NCBI GenBank assembly: GCA_028023455.1
Contig: JAQFVV010000021.1
Span: 5,668,853-5,732,852, forward strand
DNA from: Epiperipatus broadwayi
Lineage: Eukaryota > Onychophora > Udeonychophora > Euonychophora > Peripatidae
Direction of reading: 5' to 3'
DNA: 64,000 nt
Part shown: positions 36,581-49,278 of the stretch, in pieces
Layout: the number at the start of each line of letters is the position of its first letter
Numbering within the stretch: the stretch's first letter is position 1
Program-made: the position numbers and the translations under genes
The notes under the pieces: model-generated
The model's database searches: none
What the model saw: only the letters and a program-made list of their open reading frames with translations
What the model was told of the DNA's origin: nothing

Positions 36581-36793
36581 TAATTTCTTTTTTCAACCAC
36601 AAATTTGGTTTTTACATTTGATTTGAAATAAAAGCATAGGGTATCCATAAATTAATTAATTCAGAATTAATTAATTTATGGATGTCTATACTTTTTTAAA
36701 AATCAAATATAAAAACCAGATTGAATTTTATTGATGCCCCATGCTTTTATTTCAAGTTAAATATAACAAAAAATTGTGGTTGAAGAAAAAAAT
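36581..36793. mobile_element. Foldback (MITE-like) element
   Basis: Arms mirror around 36661, where CCATAAATTAATTAATTC meets GAATTAATTAATTTATGG. Outer landmarks are TTCAACCACAA (left) with TTGTGGTTGAA (right), and GAAATAAAAGCAT with ATGCTTTTATTTC. The right arm has an extra segment, so the arms are not equal. The inner GGGTATCCATAAAT phrase resembles mariner-type ends, but no transposase is present. Confidence 0.6.
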
Positions 36794-36963
36794 ATTTTTT
36801 TTTGATTTTTAATATGTTACTCATCAAACTAGTGTTTTTTATTTTATTTTATAAAATATTTTTTTTTATATATTACTTTTTAGTATTTGGGAAGTATTCA
36901 TATAAAAATTTAAAAGTAGGGAATGTAAATAATGTCCTGTATTTTCAGTATTTAAAATTAAAT

Positions 36964-37141
36964 CTATAATAACATTTCACTCTTCTTACACTTTCCACTG
37001 TTCCCAGCAGTCTTCTTCAGATCTTATTCTCTACTTTTTCTCTCTTTTCTGATGAAGATTGCTGGGAACAGTTGAAACTGTAAAGAATAAATAAATACAT
37101 TTTGCTTTAACATATAAGAAGAGTAAAATGTTGCTATTATA
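36964..37141. mobile_element. Foldback element with family 3 hammerhead-like motif
   Basis: Arms 36964-37021 and 37049-37141 are reverse complements, with about 28 extra bases in the right arm. Landmarks are ACATTTCACTCTTCTTA with TAAGAAGAGTAAAATGT, and CTGTTCCCAGCAGTCTTC with GAAGATTGCTGGGAACAG. The right arm on the plus strand carries CTGATGA (37049-37055), a short pairing segment and GAAACTGTA (from 37074), with a 4-bp stem I at best. Ribozyme activity is doubtful. Confidence 0.65.
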
Positions 37142-37144
37142 TGT

Positions 37145-40100
37145 CTAAAAAAAAAAGCAAAAATAAAGAAGGAAAGAGGAAGAGAAAGTATTGAAGATTA
37201 TATTAAAATTAAATTTGTGAGTATTAAAAATCATTTACAAGATTTTTATATTTATGAAGGCAACATTTGAAAAAAGGTAAGTTTTAGTTAAATAATCAAA
37301 AGAAAATTAAGATTTCAAATTTTATTTTTGTTTCTATTTTAATTAATTGTAAATGCTTTTTAGTAGCATGTATTTTTAAAAAATATACTGCCATATAAAA
37401 CTTACTAACTGATACTGTCATGATTTGAATGGACAATTCTAAAATATTACACTGTGATATTAGAATAAAATCCATTCTATAGAATTAATTAAAAAATCAG
37501 TTACAAGATTTGACCCAAATAAACAAGCAGAATTTCTCAAGTTAAATGAAAGTGTTTAAAAATTATTTAAATTTAGCTTCCATTCTCCCCTTAAATCAAA
37601 AAATCTGTTACAATTTAAAGGTGTCTCATAAACAATAGAGCTAATCGGGCATCTAACATATATTTAACAATATAATGATAGAAGTTAGGGTGACAAATAG
37701 TTTCTGATAACAACAGTTTCATATGCTTCTCATAAATTGAACTTCTGGGATTTTAAAAAGAGTCATATTATTAGAGTTCGGTCAGTTTGTTCGCAGTGCA
37801 CAAAGTTACTTAGCTTGTTTAATGATTTCATGATTGATGTTTTCAGTGGTTAAGATTTTCTATAAATTGTTGGAGAACAAAACCTGCTTAAATCACCATT
37901 GACAAGAAATTAATATTTATTGAAAGGGATCAAAAATATTATGAAGGTTTATAGCCAAAAAAAAAAAAAAACAACAACAATAAATATTCAGAAATCAATG
38001 GTTGAAGAAGTCAAATTTATACCTATACACTTTATTTTCATTTTGATCAAAACATTGCAAGCAAATATTTCAAAATTACTATTTCTTATTTACTACTACT
38101 TCAGATAAACATTATTTTTGCAGGGTATTTGAATTTTGGAGGACCATACTTATTCCATAGAGAATCATGGTTTCCAAACAATACTGTCATCTTGCAATAT
38201 AAGTTTAAGTAATGTAAAGATATTTAATATTTTTCATGACCTTTCCAATTACCACAAGTATATCTACTAAATGTGTTGAACATCACTTGCATATATACTA
38301 GTGTAGTGTATTGGGTTATTTCCATCATCTAAAATTACTTGTTAAATGTCTTTAGAAAAATTCAAAATTTATTTGAAATTTTCAAATGTATCATGTGTTC
38401 ATAATGGCATACAAATCAGCATGTTTTACAGGATCAGCTTAAATTTAGTATTGACAAATTTAAAGGACCTAGATTTGATGCTCATGCTTGCACTGTTACT
38501 GGTCAGGCCAGCAATAGCTGAAAAAGAGAGGATAATTATATCTCTTTAAACATTGTGTAAAATGCATGCTATTACAAACAGTAGAATGTATTTGCAAAGT
38601 TTTAAGTTTGAATTTTTCTAACGATATTTAACAATTCTTCATTCTAGATGTTGACAATAGTCCAATATATAATTAGAAATAAAATATCGCAAACTTTCAA
38701 ACACTATTGTATTTTATGATTATCAAACATGGATAAAAACAATATATTCAGTTAAAAGAAATGTAAGTTATTGAAAATTCTATGGATTAAAAAAAATTCA
38801 TTGGAAAATTATACAAAAAATTAAATCAAAAGAAAGTTTTACAATTGTTTGATCTTATATGCAAAAGGAATGATGATTGGAAATTAAAAACCTAAGTTTT
38901 TAATATTACACATTTACCAAACAAATGGATGATTACCCATAAAATATGGAGAGGATATTAAAAACAGTATGGAATTAATGAGTACTTATCAGCATTTGCG
39001 ATAGGAATTGGCAAAATTGGATAGTTGATGAAGAATACAATATAAGCCTATGAACACTGAACCAATGGTTTCTGATAGTGATAATGAATTATTATATATA
39101 ACATTACTGGATATTTCAAAAATTTCAGCTATTTTCACTCAATGTTTTTTCAGATACTATTTCAATGTTATACAGTTTTATATCATAAATGTGAGCCATT
39201 CTTGATATAAATAGTGGTGCTATACCAATGAGGTCCAACTCTATACCTTTATACATCACAACACTTGTTGAATGTTTTGATTCAATTAAAAGTATTTTTG
39301 ACAACTTTGTCTTGAACGAATATTTTCTATAAAAAATTTGAAAATAATATGGTGGTTTGTATTATTTGTGTATTATTATAATGATCTCCACTAAAAATTT
39401 AACTTAATAAACAAAACGGTGCCCACCACATGATATATACTTGTGATATAGTAGAAAGATATCATAGTAGAACTATATACGTAATTCAATTGGCTTGACT
39501 AATCTCTTTATTTCATCTACAGATTTTAATTTTACAAGTTGCAATTATAATTAACAGGTAAAATATAATGATTTTTTCATTTGTGTATGTGGAAATCATA
39601 CAGTGTATTTTTAAGGTATGGTTTTTTGCAACTTAGAAATTCAAATACATCATACATGTTATCATTTTAAAACTTATCCTACCTGTAAATAAATATTTCG
39701 TTTTTAATTGTTATACGAGTAAACATACCGATATTTAAAGCTTTTTACAAGGGCAAACTGTTTTAAAAATATATGTTCTGTATATTGTTTCGATTACTTT
39801 CCATATCATTTAGTTTAAATTGTTGTATTTGCTGTGACATAAAAATAACTCGGTTTGTAGGTTCTAATTTAACAGAAATTAAATACAGTATATAATTTAT
39901 TTTTTTATTTACATTGTTTTTTTGTTTTTTTTTGAAGCCTTAGTTTTTATACTAAACATATACAGTACCTGTAATTGTGAGCTTAACAAAATTGAAAGCT
40001 TCTATTATAAATGTTGAAAACGTCAGATGGGCTTTGAGTGTTTTTGTGCTATAGAGTATTTAACTTTCATCTTAAAAAAGAAAAGACTTTTTTTTCTCTA

Positions 40101-42160
40101 AAAAAAATCTTTTCCAGCTTAGGTTGAAAGGAATGGAAAAAAAAATTACCCACCCAACCATTTTAAAAGAGTTAACTTTTCAACTGCTTAATTTATTATT
40201 CTTGTATGCTAATGTCTCTCTGTTTACTTCTCTCGGAGATTTATTCATTGTTTACTATCATTTCCCCCCCTCTTTGTATCAGTTGTTGCTATACAGTAAG
40301 TGATTCTTTATTAGTGAGATAAAAGTCCTACTTGAAAGATTTAGTGGTTATTTCTGACTTTTTGATGTTATAAACTGTGGGGCACATGGCTGCCTAAAAA
40401 AAAAAAAAACTCGAAGTTTCACTTTTATGAAGTAAAAGGGGGTTGCCAATGCTTTTATTTTCTAATGAGATGTTTGAGTTAAGGGATTTAGTAGAGATTT
40501 GAATCATTTTATCTTACTTGAAAAGATTAAATTACTTTTTAAAATTTATTTAAAAAAAAGTAAAGACATTTTACTACTTTAAGATTTGCAAGTAGATGGG
40601 GAGATCATTTTAAAAGAAAAGATTTAAAGGTATAGTTAGCTACTTAACATTTTGTAAAACGAATAAATAGATTTCTATTTGCTCGCTGTTTGTTTAACTA
40701 TTTGTATTTAAACTACAAAGAGTATTGTCTGCATGTTTGTATGTAATTATAGAGTCGGTGCATAAGTAAGGAGTTAAATAGTTTGTAAATAAGTATTTGT
40801 AATCGCAAAGAATTGATGCATCAACAAAAAAAATTAAAAAATGAATTTATAAAAGAATGTTTATTTTTGCTCCCTTTTTTTGTTTTGCGTGCTTTCGCGG
40901 AGAGAAATAACAGTGGGGAAAACATTAATGACTTTTTTACACTAAGCATGAATTTTTAAAGACTCCTTTATATCCCACTGGGAAAATATTTTTAGACGTT
41001 ACTTAAAAGTTTCTCGTGTAAATTGAGGATTTCCAAGCAGGCTTAGGATTTTTTTTTCAGCTATCCATCCAATTATTTGGTCGTAAGTAGGTATTTATTC
41101 TTGGATAGAGAGTAAAAAATAACGCAAAAAAAAAAAAAAAAATCACCCTACTAATAATATCTGACTAGCCAAGCAAGTAATATCTTTCATTTTACTTTAT
41201 TTGTATAGAAAGTTGCAGAGGTTAACCTATAGTCTGCAGTGACTATTTATCTATTCAGAACTATATATATATAAAAGTTCGAGACGGCCTAAAAATAAAA
41301 ACAATACTGATTCAAGTAAATATTAGTAGTGAATATTGATGTGATATAAAATGGTTTCACTCTAAACGAAGCCAGAAATTTCAGTATATAGACTATGTGT
41401 TTTTAGGAGGCCTATTAGCCAAATTAAATATTTCCTAAGCACAATGAACTCATCTACTTCTTATATCTTATCCAATTTTTTTCTCTAACCATCTTTTTTT
41501 CCCCACTTCAATTACATGCTGGAGTGCATTCTCTGCACATTTATTCTATTTCTTATATAAATACAAAGGAATAATTTGTCTATCTATTAACTTTGCATAT
41601 TGCAAAAAAACTTTCTCGCCCAACATGTTTGTTATTCTCTCCACAGAATTCAATAATCCACTAACCTACTTTCATTCATATATTACAATCTTCCAAACTT
41701 TTAAAAATTTCCTTTTGATTTCTACTGTTAGAAAAAAAAGGTCACCCCCATTTTAAATTAAATAGTCTCATTTGATGAACAAGCATTAGTGTGCACCCCT
41801 CTGGTAAATAAATAACTGTAGGCACTAATAGAAGATGCATTCTTTTACATCACATTCATTATTTTTAAATCAATATTCAGCATTCAATCATCATTTTTAT
41901 ACTATTCATGATTTTCCTTTGTTTTTGCTCATCTAAGTGAGTATTCTACTAATTGCAGAAAAAAAAGAAAGAGTTAAAGATGAGTTTAATAATGGCTATA
42001 CAAATCAATTCCTAAAATTCAAAAATACGTCCATATATACCATTGCTCTTTTATACCAAATAATTTTTTTCTGAAAAACTTTGGCAACTTGTCTAACTGT
42101 ATCTCTCCATTTGTATTCTATGATCAGCTACATCTTTCTAATGAAAGCAATTAAGCTTCC
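37145..42160. other. Long stretch with no recognised gene or repeat
   Basis: About 5 kb without transposon signatures that I recognise. ORFs at 37920-38108 and 38346-38549 are chance-sized. The part from about 39.5 to 41.3 kb has somewhat more even composition, with homopolymer runs (A-runs near 40396 and 41126; C-run at 40264). It could be single-copy intronic or regulatory sequence, but nothing in it proves this. Confidence 0.4.
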
Positions 42161-42175
42161 ATTTTCTTTAGAATA

Positions 42176-43115
42176 ACCACTAAACATCACATGATCACTA
42201 TTTCTTATGCTAGCACATAACTTATTAAAACAGGCAAAACTCTCCATACAGGAGTGCCACTCAGTGCCAAACAGAGTAATCAGTGGATGCCAGAAGGCTT
42301 GTACATAAAATCACCATCTAGTGCCTACTCATCCAATATCCCCAGACTAGTTTCTGGCTTGTGGCCTTTGTCAGTGAGGAGCTTTGGATCTGAAAGCACT
42401 GCATCTAGATCTTAGGATCTAATGCAACCCTCAATCAGCCACCTTTTATCTCTAGTTAACTACACAACTATGAGAATAAAATTGAAAGCACAATAATATT
42501 TTCAATCTAAACTCAATAGTTATATGTGATATGGGTCTGAACCCGGTTCAGTACCCAGACATTTTGGTGTCTTTGGCTCTTTAACAATCATAGTTCCCCA
42601 CTATCTTCTGGTTGGCACTGAGTGACACTACTATATGGAGAGTTTTACCTGTTTTAATAACAGTTATGTGCTGGCATAAAAAATAGTGAACATGTGATGT
42701 TTAGTGGTTTAACACCAATCCTGCCTAACAGGATAGTAGTGGATATGGTTGTTAAAGAGCCAAGGACACCAAAATGTACGGGTATTGAACTGGTTTCAGA
42801 TCCATATGACTATATAAGCTATTAAGTTTAGATTGAAATTATTACTGTGTTTTCAATTTTATTCTCATAGTTTTGTAATTAACTAGAGATAAAAGGTGGC
42901 TGCTGGAGGGTTATTAGATCCTAAGGTCTAGATGCAGTGCTCTCAGATCCAAAGCTCCTCACTGACGAAGGCCACAAGCCAGAAACTAGTCTGGGGATAT
43001 TGAATGACTAGGCACTAGATGGAGATTTTATGCACAAGCCATCTGGCATCCATTGATTACTCTGGTTGGCACTGAGTGGCACTACTGTATGGAGAGTTTT
43101 GCCTGTTTTAATTTT
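42176..43115. mobile_element. Inverted family 1 hammerhead repeat with target duplication
   Basis: The left part (from 42176) is a minus-oriented unit that is truncated near 42608. It joins a short plus-oriented unit end (42609-42660), then a full plus-oriented unit running to 43115. Candidate 9-bp target duplications TTTAGAATA flank it (42167-42175 and 43116-43124). The left and right end points within the unit are the same as those of the larger array at 48.6-51.4 kb, which argues for defined termini rather than random rearrangement. No ORF. The minus-oriented ribozyme (42328-42394) has CTGACAA in place of CTGACGA, and the plus-oriented one is intact. Confidence 0.75.
42942..43008 (+). ncRNA. 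Type I hammerhead ribozyme motif, family 1
   Basis: Boxes CTGACGA and GAAAC are intact, stem II is GGC/GCC with a CACAA loop, stem III is AC(TA)GT, and the cleavage-site C is at 42991. Inner stem I TCCTCA/TGGGGA is 6 bp. One mismatch weakens the outer stem (ATCCAA with TTGAAT). The A.A opposition at 10.1/11.1 is shared with all family 1 copies of this type. Confidence 0.7.
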
Positions 43116-43124
43116 TTTAGAATA

Positions 43125-45040
43125 CTTTTGAGATATTTTGTAATGTAAATAGGATCTACCTCTTCTACAAAAGCCATACTCTTGTTCATACCATAAAAAT
43201 TTTTTGGGGGAAGTTTAATATTTATTTGCTTCACATACCAAATCCACCAAAGAATATTCTTACAATACTCATTCAGAAAGGTAAAGAACGTACTAATTAG
43301 TATTAAAATCTTGCTATGTTTTTGGAATATTATGATGCATTCATAAATAAATTTTAGCTTTTATGTTATCATGGCAGAGAATCTACATTTTAAACAATAA
43401 ATTCAGAAAAATAATAAATCTGTATTATAATGTAATTAAATAGTTATTAATGAATAATGTATTTTAACTTGATATGTGCAATAATGACGTGGGAGTCACC
43501 TTCACATCTCAATGTCCAAGTATGTCTTTCTATTCAACAAAGGTACCAAGATAGTTATACTGATCCACAATCTTAAACTTCTAAACACCAAGGTAATAGA
43601 TTCTGAAAATTTTTTTTTCATTACTGAACAATTAAGCACCTGAGCCTTATAAGTTCAATTCTTAAATATTGAGAACATTCTGTCGATTTTCTCAATCACC
43701 GGGCATGCAAATCTAGAAGTCAAGGGAAAGTTCTTGTTTAAATTGGTTCAATTGAAAATTCCACCATCTGCTTCATGAGATCAAATAAAACTGCTCCAAA
43801 GATTACTTTGATAAAATTGTAAACTTGTTGAACTTAGTCTTTATGTAAGCATGATAAAAAATAAACAGTCTTGAAAATTATGCATTGCAGGGCAAAGGTC
43901 TTTACCACAGGTCCTCATAAAGAAATAAGAAAGCAGGAGGCTATATTCACTATGATTTCTAATTGCCATGTAGTGAGATCTTAAAACTGTTTTTTCAACC
44001 TCATTTTACTACTTAATTAAGAGTAATTGGATACTCATTTGCCAAACAATATTAACTAGTAACCGATTATCTATGGTTCAAGTATGGAAAAAAACAAACA
44101 AACTCCAATCTTACTGAAAAGATGTCTTAAGTTTATTTAGGCTTAGATATGAACACAGTTAATAGATATGGTAAAGGATCATTATTATTGCATCAGAAAA
44201 ACCATCTATTATTTTTATATAGTATTTTCCATGTTTAAACCATAAGAGAATTAGACATACAAATAAATAAATTATATTAGTAGAGTACATTGTTGTTAAG
44301 CAAAACAATTATTATACATCATTTTGGTAATCAAAGATCTGAGATTAGATAACTGAGGAAACAATAAATTTGTTATTGCTAAAGATTGAGAATATTTTGT
44401 TATAATATGAACTTTATCTTTTAAAACACTAGTAATGCAACTTGATAAATTTTAATCTGTTATTATTACTACAAATTTCTTGAGAGCTCATAAAAAGTTT
44501 GAGCAACAGAAATAAAAGAAATGGTTATTATCTGTGGAATTAAATTTCAGAGATCTTCCCACTTTGCCAAAGCATACAGGACCCTTAATAAACTGTCATT
44601 ATAAATTTTTTTTATTTAATGAAGAATGGACTTGATTTAGACTTATTTCAAAATTTAAATAAATTCGTTTTGAAAACATTGCCTTTACCCAAGACTAATC
44701 TAAATTTATCTAGTATATAAAACTAATGAAGAATACAGTTCAACCAATTTTGAATATTATCAGTCAAACTAAATCAACACAAATACACTTTGTAATTATA
44801 ATCAATATAAATCATTTATTCTTCATTGAAATAAAATTCTATATTGTTTTTAAAAACCTGATGTAGAAAATTTATTAAAATTTGAGATAAGATTGATCAT
44901 TTAGCCAACCATTATTTTGATCTCCAATAAAAATATTACTAAGCATTCCCTGTTTATGGCTGAATTTGAAGTAGATTCAGAAAATGAATCAATTACTTAT
45001 CATATATCATTGACTTTATATTTAGTTATTCGAATTATTT
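43125..45040. other. Non-coding stretch without recognised features
   Basis: No gene, RNA gene or repeat family recognised. Confidence 0.5.
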
Positions 45041-45042
45041 TT

Positions 45043-45140
45043 TTCACATGTGTGTGGTCATGTGTAGTGGTCGTACAAGATGAAGTAGATGACTGAAGAG
45101 AACTTGAAAGTCTGGGTTCAAATACCTATAATTACATCTT
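45043..45140 (+). repeat. tRNA-derived SINE-like fragment
   Basis: Reads CACATGTGTGTGGTCATGTG, then an intermediate segment, then GAAAGTCTGGGTTCAAATACC. The last part is B-box-like. The same order occurs on the minus strand at 33.44-33.53 kb. Confidence 0.45.
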
Positions 45141-45241
45141 TCTTAAGTATATATATATTATACGTGTGTTTAAATAATATTATTTCTCATAAAAAGAGAC
45201 ACAGATTTGTTCCTGAAAAAATATGTATTATTCTAAAGGCA

Positions 45242-48200
45242 GAAAGGAGTTTTGCTATTAACTGAAAGGAGACCCTTTGATTCCTCTTGGAGGTCTTAAA
45301 GGAACCGAGCAGGGCAAATTCCTAATGTCCACTCCATACGTTCTTGTCGTTGCAGCTGTTATTACTATGTGATTATTCATATAGTATACGAACATGGATG
45401 GGCTGCTCACCAACATGCATTAGCCAGCGTGGTGAGTTTATTGGCTTTTTACCTCTGAGTTTAAGATCAAGAAACACCATGGTCTTTCTTTTCAGTGCCT
45501 GATAAGGCAGAATGAATGTTTGTGTAAATGATAAATATTTTCCAAATACATATATACAATTATGACAGACAAAAATAAAGCATGGCCCTTATTCCCAGGA
45601 GGCTGTAAAGTCACCAACCAAGGCAGCGGTTGGTGGCCGAAGGCGGAGGGTGCTAAGAATCCCCTGATTGCGGACCCAGGCTGCCATTTGATGACGACTT
45701 TTTATTTAGGTACTTACAACTGCAGATCACTTTCAAGTGAAGGAAGATTGCAAGAATTAGAAGAAGAACTCTTATATTAAATGGGACATTATTGGACTTT
45801 GTGAAGTTAGAAGAAAAGGTGAAGAGACAATTGATTTAAAAAGTGGACATATACTCTATTATAAAGGCACAAATATTGGAAATACAAGTGGAGTAGGATT
45901 CATTATAAATAAAAAGTGGAAGAACAATATTGTGGAGATTGATGGTGTATCAGACAGAGTGGCAAGATTAGTTATACAACTTAATAGCAGATACCAAATG
46001 CAGATAATTCAGGTTTATGCCCCAACAAGTTCTCATAGTGATGAAGTAGTAGAAGATTTTTATATGGATGTACAAAAGGCTTTTGATCAGAGTAAACACC
46101 ATTTTAAAATTGTTATGGGAGACTTTAATGCTAGAATTGGTAAAAAAATGAAAGATGAAAGTGCTGTGGGTAATTTTGGTTATGGTAATAGAAATGAGAG
46201 AGGACATAGACTTGTGGAGTTTGCAGAAAAAGAAAAACTTTATATTATGAATTCTTTTTTTGAGAAAAATGTTAAAAGGAAATGGACATGGAAGCATCCA
46301 AATGAAGGTACAGCAGAATTGGATTATATTTTGACTAACAGGAAATACATATTTCAAGATTGTAATGTTCTTAATAAATTTAACACAGGAAGTGATCATC
46401 GATTAGTAAGGTGTAAGATACGTGTTAATGTAAAACTAGAGAGACAAAAATTATTAAGAAAAACAATATTTACAGTTGATATTCCTAATCTTCAGAAACA
46501 TTCTAATGAATTTAAATTAGAACTTACAAATCGGTTTCAAGTATTAGTAGATTTTGAACATGATTCAGATTTGAATGAAATTAATATGAAAATAACTGAT
46601 ACACTTTTGAAAACTGCAACAAAGATAGCTGGTAGAAAGAAACAGCAATTGACCAATAAAATTTCTACTGAGACTAGAGAATTTATGAAGAAAAGAAGGA
46701 ATATGAAGATATACAAAAATGATGCATTAAAAAGAATTGAATATCTCGAATTTTGTAAAATGGTGCGGAAAAGAGTTGAAAATGATATAAGAAAGTATAA
46801 CTGTGAACTAGCAAGGAAAGCTGTAGAAGAAAATAAAAGTCTTAAGAATGTAAAACAACATTTTGGTATTGGTAGGAAATTTATATCTGCAATAAGAAAA
46901 AAAGATGGAATTATTACTAAAAGGAGAGATGACATCATGAAATTGGTAGAAGATTTTTATCAAGAATTATATAGTAATAAAGAACAAGTACCTCCTATAT
47001 CTATTACATCTTCCAAATTGCCCAGAATTTTAAATGAAGAAGTGAGACATGCAATTAAATGTATGAAGAAAGGAAAGGCTCCAGGTAATGATGGAATTAT
47101 AATTGATATATTAAAAGAAGCAGGTGAAGAAATAGAAATTTTTTTAGCAAAGTTATATACCAAATGTCTAAATGATAAAGATGTACCGGATGATTGGAAG
47201 ACTGCAGTAATAATATTAATATTTAAAAAAGGTGATAAAGAAGATATTAGAAATTACAGACCTATCAGCCTTTTATCAGTTTTATATAAAAATTTTTACC
47301 AAGATAATTACTACTTGTCTACAGAGAACATTGGATTTCCACCAACCAAGAGAACAAGCCGGATTTAAAAGTGGTTTTAGTACAGTAGATCATATCCAGG
47401 TATTGAGAGAAGTTATAGAAAGGACAAATGAATATGAGTTGCCATTATGCTTAGGATTTGTAGATTATGAAAATACATTTGATTCTATAAACATTTCTTC
47501 AGTGATTAAAGCATTAGATCATCAAGGTATAGATCCAGGATATTGTCATATTTTAAAGAATATTTATAAAAATGCAACAGCAACAATTAGATTACATAAT
47601 GACACTGGGAAAGTCAACATTGAGAAAGGTGTAAGACAAGGTGACTCCATATCTCCAAAACTTTTTACAGCAGTGCTGCATGAAGTATTTTGTGGATTAA
47701 AATGGGAAACTAAAGGAGTGAAAGTAAATGGTGATTATTTAAGTCATTTAGATTTCGCAGATGATGTAGTTGTTTTTGCAAATAATGCTTCAGATCTGCA
47801 GGAAATGTTGCAGGAATTATCAGATGAAAGTAGGAAAGTAGGACTAAAGATAAATGTTAAAAAGACTAAAGTAATGTTTAATCGATTTGCTCAAAATATG
47901 AAAATAAAGATTGATTATGATGAATTAGAAGAAGTTAACAGTTACAAATACCTTGGTCAGATTATTAATACAGATGGAAACATAATGGAGGAAATTAATC
48001 ATAGAATTAAACTTGGTTGGAGTGCTTTTGGTAGAAATAACTTGATACTAAAAGGAAATATGCCTATGTGTTTGAAAAGGAAGGTTTTTAACAAATGTGT
48101 TTTACCAGTTCTTACTTATGGATCTGAGACTTGGACACTTAATAGAAGAGCAATTCAGAGACTTCAGACCACTCAAAGAAGTATGGAGAGATGTATGTTG

Positions 48201-48532
48201 GGAGTAACAAGAAGAGATCATAAATGCAATGTATGGGTAAGAGAACAAACAGGTGTTACTGACCTCATTGAAAAAATTAAAAGATTGAAGTGGAGTTGGG
48301 CTGGACATATTGTTAGAAGAGATGATAATAGATGGACAATTGAAATTTTAAACTGAATTCCAAGGGATTGTAAAAGACCCAGAAAGAGACCACATGTGAG
48401 ATTGATGGATGAAATAAGAAAGTGTGCAGGGGTGATGTGGAGAAGAGAAGCTAAAGATCGGAGAAGATGGATTAAACTTGGAGAGACCTTCATCCTGCAG
48501 TGGATTGATAATGGTTGATAATGATGATGATG
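45242..48532 (+). mobile_element. RTE-type LINE, full length with 12-bp target duplication
   Basis: The element is 3,291 bp. It is flanked by identical ATTCTAAAGGCA at 45230-45241 and 48533-48544 and ends in an ATGATGATGATG tail. This size, a single long ORF with apurinic endonuclease and reverse transcriptase, and a short simple-repeat tail in place of poly-A match the RTE clade. A presumed 5' UTR covers about 45242-45700. The coding region is broken at three places. The copy at 56.1-58.9 kb is a close relative (about 90% identical by eye), and 3' stubs lie at 14.8 and 32.3 kb, so the family was active repeatedly in this lineage. Confidence 0.9.
45712..48517 (+). pseudogene. RTE endonuclease-reverse transcriptase, three lesions
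   Basis: The endonuclease starts at TYNCRSL, with CEVRR for the metal-binding Glu, [26 protein letters not shown] and GSDHRLV for the catalytic His. The reverse transcriptase shows [36 protein letters not shown] (first catalytic Asp; K is replaced by N relative to copy 2), GVRQGDSISPKLF, FADDVVVFA for the catalytic pair, and VNSYKYLGQII. The C-terminal part reads WAGHIVRRDDNRWT. Lesions: a frameshift at about 45760 (the motif ELSYIKWD is lost), one extra A in the A-run near 47288 that splits the RT before the KIITTCLQ region, and the Trp codon at 48354-48356 mutated to TGA, after which IPRDCKRPRKRP continues in frame. Few changes would have separated this copy from a working one, so it is a rather young insertion. 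Confidence 0.9.
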
Positions 48533-48591
48533 ATTCTAAAGGCAATGTAGAAATATTTTTTTAATTTTTTATGCATGAATTGATAAATAAC
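48533..48591. other. Spacer with RTE right target duplication
   Basis: ATTCTAAAGGCA at 48533-48544 duplicates 45230-45241. The rest is AT-rich. Confidence 0.7.
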
Positions 48592-48753
48592 CATTTTACT
48601 TTATTAAGCATCACATGATCACATTTCCTATACTAGCACATTAATTGTTGATAAACAGAGCAAAAACTCTCCATACAGTATTGCCACCTGTGCTAAACAG
48701 AGTAATCAATGGATGCCAGAAGGCTTGTGCATAAAATCCCTATCTAATGCCCA

Positions 48754-48820
48754 CTCATCCAATATCCCCAGACTAGTTTCTGGCTTGTGGCCTTCGTCAG
48801 TGAGGAGCTTTGGATCTGAG
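48754..48820 (-). ncRNA. Hammerhead ribozyme, array unit 1
   Basis: Stem I has an outer part CTC and ATCCAA pairing with TTGGAT and GAG, an internal loop, and an inner part TCCTCA/TGGGGA. Boxes CTGACGA and GAAAC, stem II GGC(CACAA)GCC and stem III AC(TA)GT are intact. Predicted scission 3' of the C complementary to 48771. Confidence 0.8.
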
Positions 48821-49211
48821 AGCACTGCATCTAGATCTTAGGATCCAATGCAACCCTCTAGCAACCACCTTTTATCTCTACTTAACTACTAAACTATGAG
48901 AATGAAATTGGAAAAAACAAAAAATATTTTCAATCTAAGCTCAATAGCTTATATAGTCATATGGGTCTGAACTCAGTTCAGCACCCATACATTTTGTTGT
49001 CTTTGGCTCTTTTACAACCATAGCCACCACTATCCTATTAGGCAGGATTGGTGTTAAACCATTAAGCATCACATGATCACATTTCCTATACTAGCACATT
49101 AATTGTTGATAAACAGAGCAAAAACTCTCCATACAGTATTGCCACCTGTGCTAAACAGAGTAATCAATGGATGCCAGAAGGCTTGTGCATAAAATCCCTA
49201 TCTAATGCCTA

Positions 49212-49278
49212 CTCATCCAATATCCCCAGACTAGTTTCTGGCTTGTGGCCTTCGTCAGTGAGGAGCTTTGGATCTGAG
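49212..49278 (-). ncRNA. Hammerhead ribozyme, array unit 2
   Basis: Identical fold to unit 1, 458 bases to the right, so self-cleavage of a minus-strand transcript would release a 458-nt monomer between the two. Confidence 0.8.

Noticed and set aside
37145-42160. Host gene in the long repeat-poor stretch
   Set aside because: No ORF over 70 codons with a motif, and no splice-flanked coding block that I could support.
46537-46938. Minus-strand ORFs inside the RTE LINE (also 45968-46399, 48102-48545)
   Set aside because: Antisense shadows of the endonuclease-RT reading frame.
48354-48356. UGA recoding in the RTE ORF
   Set aside because: The 56-kb copy has TGG at this codon and another copy has TAA, so it is mutation.
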